From positions 1 to 7,525 of the forward strand of contig HF987764.1 of assembly GCA_000431135.1 (NCBI GenBank): 7,525 bases of DNA. The letters are read 5' to 3'. The position numbers were made by a program, and so were the translations under genes. Positions 1 to 5,563 of this stretch are shown here, piece after piece (positions within the stretch are counted from its first letter, which is position 1; every line of letters begins with the position of its first letter). The notes beneath the pieces were generated by a model, which saw nothing but the letters and a program-made list of their open reading frames with translations, had not been told where the DNA came from and did not search any database. Origin of the DNA: Clostridium sp. CAG:590. Its GTDB lineage: Bacteria > Bacillota > Clostridia > Lachnospirales > Lachnospiraceae.

Positions 1-20
1 ACTTAGCGCAGCGTTTTTGC

Positions 21-45
21 TTTATAGGACAAACTTTCCTATAAA
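21..45 (-). other. 9-bp inverted repeat, hairpin domain 4
   Basis: TTTATAGGA at 21-29 and TCCTATAAA at 37-45 are perfect inverted arms around a 7-nt loop. Neither strand shows a proper T-run after the stem, so I do not call it an intrinsic terminator. It is the last helix of the structured region before the window edge. Confidence 0.5.
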
Positions 46-48
46 TCA

Positions 49-113
49 AAATACACCGCCTAAATCCACGAGTTACTCTCTTACATAGACTCGGATTCTG
101 ATACGGTGTATCT
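49..113 (-). other. RNA helix domain 3: 10-bp stem with inner hairpin
   Basis: On the minus strand ATACACCG (111-104) pairs with CGGTGTAT (58-51), extended by G112·U50 and A113-U49. Inside, AATCC (97-93) pairs with GGATT (67-63) and GAGT (92-89) with ACTC (73-70), leaving a 2-nt bulge at 69-68 and a 15-nt loop. The U-rich TATTTTGATTT that follows could make it a weak terminator, but the tract is interrupted. Confidence 0.5.
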
Positions 114-141
114 ATGACATGACATTCTATTCATCTTACCT

Positions 142-197
142 GATAATTACAGGATCAAAACTTCTCTTGATCCTACTGCATACAGTCTGTAATTATC
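142..197 (-). other. Compact three-way RNA junction (domain 2)
   Basis: GATAATTACAG (197-187 on the minus strand) pairs perfectly over 11 bp with CTGTAATTATC (152-142). Between the arms lie two complete hairpins: ACTG-TATG-CAGT (186-175) and GATCAA/TTGATC (172-167 with 158-153, 8-nt loop). Only two residues, 174 and 173, stay unpaired at the junction. An alternative fold extends the second hairpin to 8 bp at the cost of two outer pairs. Confidence 0.6.
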
Positions 198-202
198 CGC
201 AT

Positions 203-319
203 CTATTGCACAGCAATTCTTACGGATAGTTGCAGCCACACGGATCCAATCATCCGAAAACCAGTCATATCCAATACGTCGTACCAGTTACTTCGCCCGT
301 GACTATCACAACTATCCAT
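203..319 (-). CDS. Possible 38-residue small protein inside the structured RNA
   Basis: A 38-codon frame runs from ATG (319-317) to TAG (205-203). A strong Shine-Dalgarno sequence, GGAGGTGA at 332-325, sits five bases before the start, and a near-consensus promoter lies upstream. The peptide starts MDSCDSHGRSNWYDV and contains three Trp and one Cys; it has no signal peptide or domain I recognise. Against a real gene: the ATG is buried in the 17-bp stem of domain 1, and the whole frame coincides with that hairpin arm, so coding constraint and RNA pairing compete. It could be a leader peptide, or the frame and Shine-Dalgarno match could be by-products of an RNA sequence. Function unknown. Confidence 0.25.
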   Translation of the reverse strand: MDSCDSHGRSNWYDVLDMTGFRMIGSVWLQLSVRIAVQ

Positions 320-354
320 AAAAATCACCTCCATCTGTCTTAACATACGGCTGG

Positions 355-383
355 AGTATAACACCCCATCCATCATATGTCAA
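355..383 (-). promoter_or_regulatory. Near-consensus sigma-A promoter for the left-end RNA
   Basis: On the minus strand TTGACA (383-378) and TATACT (360-355) are separated by exactly 17 bp. This is 6/6 for the -35 element and 5/6 for the -10 element. The predicted start is near 348, giving a transcript that runs leftward away from the exporter gene. It lies wholly in the intergenic region after that gene's stop codon, so it must serve something to the left. Confidence 0.75.
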
Positions 384-392
384 AACCGTTTT

Positions 393-420
393 TGTTAAAA
401 CTCTGTTAAACCTCTGTTTC
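393..420 (-). promoter_or_regulatory. Three 11-bp-spaced TGTT repeats, Pho-box-like
   Basis: On the plus strand TGTTAA starts at 393 and 404, and a degenerate TGTTTC starts at 415, giving a strict 11-bp period. Read on the minus strand the two good copies are TTAACA-N5-TTAACA, located just upstream of the -35 element. The PhoP binding site known from Bacillus subtilis consists of TT(A/T/C)ACA hexamers with about 5-bp spacing, so a phosphate-response operator is plausible. The family assignment is inference from pattern only; another response regulator that binds direct repeats would fit equally well. Confidence 0.4.
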
Positions 421-422
421 TA

Positions 423-1787
423 TCATTCTACCAGATTGGTGATCCAGATTCCCTTCCGCACAAGCACATAGCCTACTGATACCTTAATGAAATCCGCCGC
501 CTGAATGATCGTATAAACCACCAATATCGGAAGTGCCGTATACTTGCACAGAACAAATGCCAGACTTACCGCTACCACCCAGGTAAACACACTGTCAAAT
601 AAGAATGTGATCATTGTCTTACCGCCGGAACGTAATGTGAAATACAACACATTCAGGAAGCCCTGTACCGGGAAGAATAATGCCGTGATCACGATAAACC
701 ATTGTCCTAACTGCCGCACCTCTTCCGTAGTATCATAACACATTGGAAATACTTTCGAAAGCGAAACTAATATCACTGTTAAAATAACACATAGCCCTGC
801 CGTAAACCACATCAGCTTATGAGAACCTTTCTTTGCATCCTCAAAGCGGGACGCTCCCAGATACTGCCCAATCAGAATACCGACTGCATTTCCCATTGCT
901 ACAAATACTACATTCAACAAATTGCAGATTGCATTTGATATATTAAGTCCGGCCACAATCTGAAGTCCCTTCATGGAATAGCACTGTGTTAATGCTGCAA
1001 TTCCTCCTGACCACAGAAACTCATTGAAGAAAATCGGCAGACCCTTGCGTATAACAATCCACATCTCCTGCATCGGAAACACTAAAGTCCGATACACATT
1101 CTGAAGAAACGGATATTTTTCAATCCGGATATGTGTCCAGGATACCACAACGGTCATCTCCACGATTCTTGCCAGTACGGTTGCAATAGCTGCTCCTTTT
1201 ACTTCTAACCGAGGAAAGCCAAATTTACCATAGATCAACAGATAGTTAAATACAACATCCACTACCACTGAGCAGATTCCACCGATCATCGGCTTCACGC
1301 TCTCTCCCAATTCCCTGAGACTTCCTGCATATACCTGTGTAATGGAAAACGGAATCAGTCCCCACAGCATAACATGCAGATAATCCAGTCCATGCTGCAT
1401 CGTCTCCTGTGCATCAATATCTCCACCATTGCCATGCAGATACAGACCGATCATCCACTTCCCTGCCATAATAAATGCCACCATGCCAGCAAGTGTGATT
1501 GCTGCAGCAATCCACATCTTCAAACGGAATACATTCTGGTATCCCTCTTTGTTACCCCTTCCGAAATATTGTGCTCCATAGATACCGGGACCCGACAACC
1601 CACCAAAAATGGCCAAGAAAAATACAAATAACAACTGACTGACAATAGAAACCCCAGTCATGCTTTCCGTACCGAGACTTCCCACCATCAGATTATCCAC
1701 AAGGCTCACTGCATTGGTAATCCCGTTCTGGATCATCATCGGGACTGCCAGCATCAATGCCTTCCTATATATCGAATTCTCGTTCAA
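423..1787 (-). CDS. MATE-family multidrug/organic cation efflux protein
   Basis: A 454-residue polytopic membrane protein of typical MATE length (about 450 residues, 12 helices). It would exchange Na+ or H+ for cationic drugs or metabolites across the cytoplasmic membrane. Family marks: the first-helix segment VDNLMVGSLG (30-39), GAQYFGRGN (71-79), GESVKPMIGG (161-170) and LEVKGAAIAT (194-203) closing the N-terminal half; the C-half repeats the pattern with GNAVGILIGQYLGA. The start is TTG (1787-1785), chosen because AGGAGG lies nine bases upstream at 1797-1802 and the protein starts MNENSIYRKALMLAVP, as MATE proteins do. It lies downstream of thlA, separated by a hairpin; I found no convincing own promoter and no clear terminator after its stop. 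The substrate cannot be told from sequence. Confidence 0.93.
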   Translation of the reverse strand: MNENSIYRKALMLAVPMMIQNGITNAVSLVDNLMVGSLGTESMTGVSIVSQLLFVFFLAIFGGLSGPGIYGAQYFGRGNKEGYQNVFRLKMWIAAAITLAGMVAFIMAGKWMIGLYLHGNGGDIDAQETMQHGLDYLHVMLWGLIPFSITQVYAGSLRELGESVKPMIGGICSVVVDVVFNYLLIYGKFGFPRLEVKGAAIATVLARIVEMTVVVSWTHIRIEKYPFLQNVYRTLVFPMQEMWIVIRKGLPIFFNEFLWSGGIAALTQCYSMKGLQIVAGLNISNAICNLLNVVFVAMGNAVGILIGQYLGASRFEDAKKGSHKLMWFTAGLCVILTVILVSLSKVFPMCYDTTEEVRQLGQWFIVITALFFPVQGFLNVLYFTLRSGGKTMITFLFDSVFTWVVAVSLAFVLCKYTALPILVVYTIIQAADFIKVSVGYVLVRKGIWITNLVE

Positions 1788-1796
1788 GCTCTCTTA

Positions 1797-1802
1797 CCTC
1801 CT
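1797..1802 (-). promoter_or_regulatory. Ribosome binding site that fixes a TTG start
   Basis: AGGAGG on the minus strand lies nine bases before the TTG codon of the exporter gene. No ATG or GTG lies at a better distance, so this site is what supports the unusual start. Confidence 0.8.
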
Positions 1803-1872
1803 AAGTTTACGAAACATCATATCATATTTTATCACTTTATGCATCCACCAAATAGTATATTTCCAAACACGA

Positions 1873-1905
1873 AGATGCCGGATGACATCACATCACCCGG
1901 CATCT
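1873..1905 (-). terminator. Hairpin terminator after thlA
   Basis: AGATGCCGG (1873-1881) and CCGGCATCT (1897-1905) are perfect 9-bp inverted arms. In the minus-strand transcript the stem can extend inward by G·U plus TGA/TCA to about 13 bp with a 7-nt loop. It is GC-rich at the base and followed by TTCGTGTTT, an imperfect U tract, so termination is probably partial. It lies 31 bases after the thlA stop. Confidence 0.55.
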
Positions 1906-1935
1906 GCTATGCAATCTATATTGTCTTGATATATC

Positions 1936-3117
1936 TTAATACTTCTCTACAATAGCGGCTGCTCCCATTCCACCGCCTACGCATAAGGTTGCCAGACCTT
2001 TCTGTGCATTTCTCTTCTGCATCTCATAAAGTAATGTAACGAGAATACGTGTTCCGGAACATCCCACCGGATGTCCAAGTGCAATAGCACCACCATTTAC
2101 ATTCAGTTTATCCATATCAAAACCAAGATCCTGTCCTACTGCAACCGACTGTGCGGCAAAGGCTTCGTTTGCCTCGATCAGATCAAAATCTCCGATCTGA
2201 TATCCGGTCTTCTCCATTACCTTACGCGTTGCAGCTACCGGTCCAATTCCCATAATACGAGGCTCTACACCTGCTAACTCTCCACCGATCCAAGTAGCCA
2301 TTGGTGTAACACCTAATTCTTTTGCTTTCTCTTCACTCATGACGATGATTGCTGCGGCAGCATCATTAATACCGGATGAATTGGCAGCCGTTACAACACC
2401 ATCCTTCTTAAATGCAGGACGCAATCCGGAAATGCTCTCCTTCGTAACACCGGCTCTTGGACCTTCATCTGTATCAAAGATAACCGTCTGCTTCTTCTGT
2501 TTGACCTCAACCGGTACAATCTCATCCTTGAACTTGCCCTCTTCGATTGCTTTCTGTGCCTTCTGCTGGCTCCATGCAGCAAACTCATCTAACTGCTCTC
2601 TGGTAAGTCCCCAATCCTCTGCAATATTCTCTGCGGTAATACCCATATGATATCCGCCAAAAGCATCAGTAAGTGCATCCCGGATCATGGCATCCTCAAT
2701 CGGTGCATTACCCATACGGTATCCAAAACGACCATCCTGTACCAGATAAGGTGCTCTTGACATATTCTCCATACCACCTGCAACAATGATGTCTGCATCC
2801 CCTGCACCGATCAGCTTCGCTGCCAAATTCACACAATGAAGACCGGAACCGCAAAGCACATTAATGGTGGTTGCCGGAACCTCCACCGGAATCCCTGCAT
2901 TTACTGCTGCCTGTCTTGCCGGATTCTGTCCTAATCCTGCCTGGATAACACATCCCATATATACTTCATCTACCTGCTCTGGTTGCACACCTGCACGTTT
3001 CAACGCTTCCTTCACCACGATCGTTCCAAGATCCGGGGCTGGAATAGAACTTAACATTCCGCCCATTGTTCCAATTGCCGTACGACATGCTCCTGCTAAT
3101 ACCACTTTTCTTGCCAT
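1936..3117 (-). CDS. thlA: Acetyl-CoA C-acetyltransferase (thiolase)
   Basis: A 393-residue cytoplasmic thiolase that condenses two acetyl-CoA to acetoacetyl-CoA (reversible), the first step of clostridial butyrate synthesis. The nucleophile is Cys89 in NVLCGSG; the NEAF motif is at 317-320, His349 lies in GGAIALGHPVG, and the second catalytic Cys379 in LCVGGGMG. All catalytic residues are present and the length matches the family (about 392). The start is the ATG at 3117 with AAGGAGG eight bases upstream; the open frame extends 37 codons further but that stretch is AT-rich, lacks homology to thiolases and has no ribosome site. Unlike many butyrate loci, no crt, hbd, bcd or etf gene is adjacent in this window. 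A weak promoter with a palindrome in its spacer lies upstream. Confidence 0.96.
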   Translation of the reverse strand: MARKVVLAGACRTAIGTMGGMLSSIPAPDLGTIVVKEALKRAGVQPEQVDEVYMGCVIQAGLGQNPARQAAVNAGIPVEVPATTINVLCGSGLHCVNLAAKLIGAGDADIIVAGGMENMSRAPYLVQDGRFGYRMGNAPIEDAMIRDALTDAFGGYHMGITAENIAEDWGLTREQLDEFAAWSQQKAQKAIEEGKFKDEIVPVEVKQKKQTVIFDTDEGPRAGVTKESISGLRPAFKKDGVVTAANSSGINDAAAAIIVMSEEKAKELGVTPMATWIGGELAGVEPRIMGIGPVAATRKVMEKTGYQIGDFDLIEANEAFAAQSVAVGQDLGFDMDKLNVNGGAIALGHPVGCSGTRILVTLLYEMQKRNAQKGLATLCVGGGMGAAAIVEKY

Positions 3118-3211
3118 TATATTATCCTCCTTATATGTAGAATTCTTAATAAACACCATATTGCTTTTATTGTACTCCACATTTTCGCAAAAGAAAAATG
3201 CAAGATATTCT

Positions 3212-3240
3212 CCTATACATGAATTCAATTCATCTTACAA
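3212..3240 (-). promoter_or_regulatory. Possible thlA promoter
   Basis: On the minus strand TTGTAA (3240-3235) and TATAGG (3217-3212) are 17 bp apart, each matching consensus at 4 of 6 positions. It is the best pairing I found between the upstream gene and thlA, but it is weak. No clear terminator precedes it, so readthrough from the upstream gene is also possible. Confidence 0.3.
3219..3233. promoter_or_regulatory. Perfect 15-bp palindrome upstream of thlA, possible operator
   Basis: ATGAATT-C-AATTCAT is a perfect palindrome with 7-bp arms. It fills the spacer of the putative thlA promoter almost exactly (spacer 3218-3234). It does not resemble the Rex operator (TTGTTAA-N4-TTAACAA). A dimeric repressor site is inferred; it is AT-rich and could arise by chance. 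Confidence 0.3.
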
Positions 3241-3283
3241 CTCAACATTCAAGCGATATAATCATTGTACATTATCCTGTTTA

Positions 3284-4219
3284 TCACTCTTTGTGCTCTC
3301 CCGCAGACGAAAACAGACCACTCACAACCTTACTCTTTGTAACGTCTACTTCTAATAAAATCTTAATCAGCCAGAAAAAGAACACCAACACCAGGATCGG
3401 GATCACGCATGAAGTAATGATCATAACTGCTACGGCCTCAATAAAACGATTCAATGTGTTCTTAACTTTTTTGACCAATTCTTCCGATGAAACAGCCACA
3501 TTGCTGACGGCATCATTTACGCTGTCCTTCGCATCCGAGATTGCATCCTTTGCTTTATCTAAGAATCCGAGCACTCCACTATCGGATGTTGCATCATTGT
3601 CAGCAGACCGTCCCCGGCTACTGTCTTGTATATCGTTTGCAGATTCTGTTGAACTGTCCTTCTCGCTATCATTGATATCACCCACAATATTTTGTGTATC
3701 CTTTGCCTCTTCCATGGCGCTTTCTATCTGTTCCCGGTAGGTATTCTCGATCAGATCTGACATCTTCACACTGGCAGGAACCACAACAAAGATTGCCAGC
3801 CCAAAGATCAGTAACTTGCTTGCCAATTTCTTGATCGTCTCATTATTGACTGCCAGATTGATCAAAAACAAAACACATGCCGCTGGTATCAGATAACGAA
3901 ATGCCGCATATCCGGTAATCGTAACCAGATATTTTTCTAAAAAAATCGCACACAATACAACCAACAGATAAGTGCTTAAATCTGCCATTTTCTCTGCGAT
4001 CGGTGTTGCCGTATCTCCCGGTATTAATGTGATCAATGCCGATGTTGCCGTTGTTGCCGCAGTTAATTCTAATACCGTCTCTTTCTTATCATCCAAAGAT
4101 GCGATCGTTTTCTTATGATGCTCCGGTGCAGAAGCATACTTTGACACAGATGCAAAAGATACTGCTCCAATAATAATAAGTAATATTGCAATAATGCATT
4201 TGGTTATATTAACTTTCAT
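3284..4219 (-). CDS. Multi-pass membrane protein of unknown function
   Basis: A 311-residue protein I cannot assign to a family. Residues 5-25 are a hydrophobic helix after MKVNITK, either a signal sequence or a first membrane segment. Hydrophobic segments follow at about 82-100, 106-123 and 133-150, then a soluble, acidic, Ser-rich stretch (about 165-215). An amphipathic helix rich in Lys, Asp and Ala (about 219-241) precedes a last strong membrane segment (about 259-287) and a short charged tail. The start is ATG at 4219 with AGGAGG five bases upstream; an upstream in-frame extension of 49 codons is rejected because the promoter lies within it. It is divergent from the purine operon and upstream of thlA, neither of which points to a function. 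No enzyme motif or transporter signature is visible. Confidence 0.85.
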   Translation of the reverse strand: MKVNITKCIIAILLIIIGAVSFASVSKYASAPEHHKKTIASLDDKKETVLELTAATTATSALITLIPGDTATPIAEKMADLSTYLLVVLCAIFLEKYLVTITGYAAFRYLIPAACVLFLINLAVNNETIKKLASKLLIFGLAIFVVVPASVKMSDLIENTYREQIESAMEEAKDTQNIVGDINDSEKDSSTESANDIQDSSRGRSADNDATSDSGVLGFLDKAKDAISDAKDSVNDAVSNVAVSSEELVKKVKNTLNRFIEAVAVMIITSCVIPILVLVFFFWLIKILLEVDVTKSKVVSGLFSSAGEHKE

Positions 4220-4267
4220 GATATCCTCCTTATCTTCAATTATTCTTTTATTTATAATTCTTTCCTT

Positions 4268-4296
4268 ATTATATTTTGCATATTTGTTATCGTCAA
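4268..4296 (-). promoter_or_regulatory. Strong promoter of the unknown membrane protein
   Basis: On the minus strand TTGACG (4296-4291) and TATAAT (4273-4268) are 17 bp apart, matching consensus at 5/6 and 6/6. The predicted start near 4261 gives a 5' leader of about 42 bases ending in AGGAGG and the ATG at 4219. Confidence 0.78.
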
Positions 4297-4392
4297 ATAT
4301 TTTATAAACCCTTTTCCGCCTTTCGCTGATTTTTTCTTCGTCTTTAGTAAATACTCCCGAAAACACTGCTCTATTTTCTCTACTGGCATTTC

Positions 4393-4421
4393 TTTACAAC
4401 CATTTTTCGTAATGCTATACT
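4393..4421 (+). promoter_or_regulatory. Extended -10 promoter of the purine salvage operon
   Basis: TTTACA (4393-4398) and TATACT (4416-4421) are 17 bp apart, each matching consensus at 5 of 6 positions. TGC directly before the -10 element makes an extended TGn motif. The predicted start is near 4428, about 60 bases before the permease ATG. Confidence 0.7.
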
Positions 4422-4427
4422 TTGTGT

Positions 4428-4459
4428 GTTTGTTATAGTTCACATTTTATATAACAAGC
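4428..4459 (+). promoter_or_regulatory. Inverted repeat at the purine operon transcription start
   Basis: TTGTTATA (4430-4437) and TATAACAA (4450-4457) are perfect arms; in RNA the stem extends by U4429·G4458 and G4428-C4459 to 10 bp with a 12-nt loop. The arms are 20 bp centre to centre, about two helical turns, as expected for a DNA operator. It begins at the predicted transcription start, so it could equally be a 5'-protecting RNA hairpin. It is not a purine riboswitch and does not resemble the PurR box. Confidence 0.45.
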
Positions 4460-4488
4460 AAAATATATACAAAAGGGAGAACAATAAA

Positions 4489-5547
4489 ATGAAAGAAATT
4501 CTAACTGATCTACTAGCCGTTATCGGTGTTATACTGAACGGTCTGCCACAAGGATTATTGGCACTGACCTTCGGTTTTGCATCCATTCCAACTGCGATGG
4601 CATTCTTTGTTGGTGCCGCCGGTAATGCATTTACACAAAATGTAGCTCCGATTTCATTCCAGGCAGAGACCATCACTTATGCCGGAACTGCCGGAAAAGA
4701 TCGCTCAGAGCGTTGTACCATGATATTCCTTGGTGGTGTATTAATGGCACTCATCGGAATCTTTGGTCTGTTAACCAAGATTGTCGACTTTATCGGTTCT
4801 GATATTGCCAACGGCATGATGGCCGGTGTCGGTATTATGTTATCAAAAGTTGCCATCGATATGGTGAAGAAAGAAAAGATTTCTGGTGGCGTATCTTTAG
4901 TTGCCGCATTAGTTACCTATTATGTAACAAGGAACAGCGCAAACACATTGGTATATACCATCGTGATCTCCGTTGTTGCTTCTTGTATCGTAAGTGCATT
5001 CGTAGAGAAAGACAAAGAAAATATCGTCGTTGTCGATGACAAATTCATTCGACAGAAATTCACATTCAATGCCAAGATCCTTATGGGTGCTTTGGGTATG
5101 GTATGTCTGAATATCGGATCTAACATTTCATTTGGTTCCATCACAGCCAGCATGGCTCCGGATGCCCATTATAATGTTGACCAGCTGACCGTAATCTCTT
5201 CTTTGGCAGATATGGGATCCTCTTTCTTTGGTGGCGCCCCGGTAGAATCGATTATTTCAGCTACTGCAAATGCTCCACACGCCGTGTGGGCCGGTGTTGC
5301 CATGATGATCCTTATGGGTATCATTTTATTAACCGGTATTCTGCCTAAGATTTCAAAATATGTACCAACTTCATCTATTGCCGGATTCTTATTCGTATTA
5401 GGTGTATTCAAGACCGTTGCATTAGATGCACCGGCTGCACTTGCCAGTGCCCCGGCTGTTGGCGGCGTTACTATGGTTGTTACCGCAATCACTAACCCAT
5501 TCTTTGGAATGATCGCCGGTATTGTTGCACGATTACTTGGACTATGA
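4489..5547 (+). CDS. Compact NCS2-type purine base permease
   Basis: A 352-residue, highly hydrophobic protein likely to import a purine base (adenine, guanine, hypoxanthine or xanthine) across the cytoplasmic membrane. The C-half segment GGAPVES (248-254), followed by a long hydrophobic stretch, resembles the substrate-site region of AzgA/PbuG-like permeases with their TTYVES-type motif. The N-half has a related segment, SFQAETITYAG (56-66), and residues 60-125 resemble 253-315, as expected of the inverted duplicated NCS2 fold. It is shorter than usual NCS2 proteins (about 430-490 residues). The start is ATG 4489 with AAGGGAG upstream; a GTG-initiated extension from 4426 lies upstream of the predicted transcription start and is rejected. 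The phosphoribosyltransferase 16 bases downstream supports purine import. Substrate uncertain. Confidence 0.83.
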   Translation: MKEILTDLLAVIGVILNGLPQGLLALTFGFASIPTAMAFFVGAAGNAFTQNVAPISFQAETITYAGTAGKDRSERCTMIFLGGVLMALIGIFGLLTKIVDFIGSDIANGMMAGVGIMLSKVAIDMVKKEKISGGVSLVAALVTYYVTRNSANTLVYTIVISVVASCIVSAFVEKDKENIVVVDDKFIRQKFTFNAKILMGALGMVCLNIGSNISFGSITASMAPDAHYNVDQLTVISSLADMGSSFFGGAPVESIISATANAPHAVWAGVAMMILMGIILLTGILPKISKYVPTSSIAGFLFVLGVFKTVALDAPAALASAPAVGGVTMVVTAITNPFFGMIAGIVARLLGL

Positions 5548-5563
5548 TAGGAAGGATTGTATT

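Larger units (their letters stand above)
21..348 (-). ncRNA. Candidate structured non-coding RNA or long structured leader
   Basis: The stretch downstream of a near-consensus minus-strand promoter folds, by eye, into four successive helical domains. Domain 1 is a 17-bp stem pairing 309-325 with 216-232; its two non-Watson-Crick pairs (318/223 and 322/219) are U·G only in the minus-strand transcript and would be A/C mismatches on the plus strand. Domain 2 (142-197) is a compact three-way junction. Domain 3 (about 49-113) is a 10-bp stem topped by a bulged hairpin. Domain 4 (21-45) is a 9-bp stem with a 7-nt loop. The 3' end is not defined and may lie outside the window. I see no RNase P, tmRNA, SRP RNA, T-box or purine riboswitch signature motif. 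It could be a known clostridial ncRNA family that I cannot identify (raiA-type RNA is one to test), or the leader of a gene left of the window. That it is structured RNA is inference from pairing; no family assignment is claimed. Confidence 0.6.

Noticed and set aside
124..285. Degraded protein gene in a second minus-strand frame (an Asp/Trp/Arg-rich frame ending near 150)
   Set aside because: It would need a frameshift, has no start or ribosome site, and the same bases form long perfect helices, which explains the sequence better.
1..348. RNase P RNA, tmRNA or SRP RNA
   Set aside because: The hallmark segments (GAGGAAAGTCC-like, the tmRNA 5' GGGGACG and tRNA-like 3' end, and the SRP GGAAGCAGC core) are absent from the minus strand.
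378..384. Spo0A box (TGTCAAA) overlapping the -35 element
   Set aside because: The match to TGTCGAA is created largely by the -35 consensus itself, so it carries little independent weight.
3118..3228. 37-codon N-terminal extension of the thiolase
   Set aside because: Thiolases start at the MARKVVLAG position; the ATG at 3117 has AAGGAGG at the right distance, and the extension has no ribosome site.
2864..3355. 163-codon plus-strand open frame opposite thlA
   Set aside because: Mirror frame of a well-identified gene, without ribosome site or recognisable domain.
4220..4366. 49-codon N-terminal extension of the unknown membrane protein
   Set aside because: The -35 and -10 elements at 4268-4296 lie within it, and AGGAGG directly precedes the ATG at 4219.
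4252..4443. Minus-strand open frame of 63 codons with GTG start between the divergent promoters
   Set aside because: No ribosome site before the GTG or the internal ATG, its end overlaps the strong promoter of the membrane protein gene, and the composition is that of AT-rich intergenic DNA.
4422..4488. Purine riboswitch in the permease leader
   Set aside because: The leader is only about 60 bases and lacks the conserved three-way junction and loop sequences of that aptamer.
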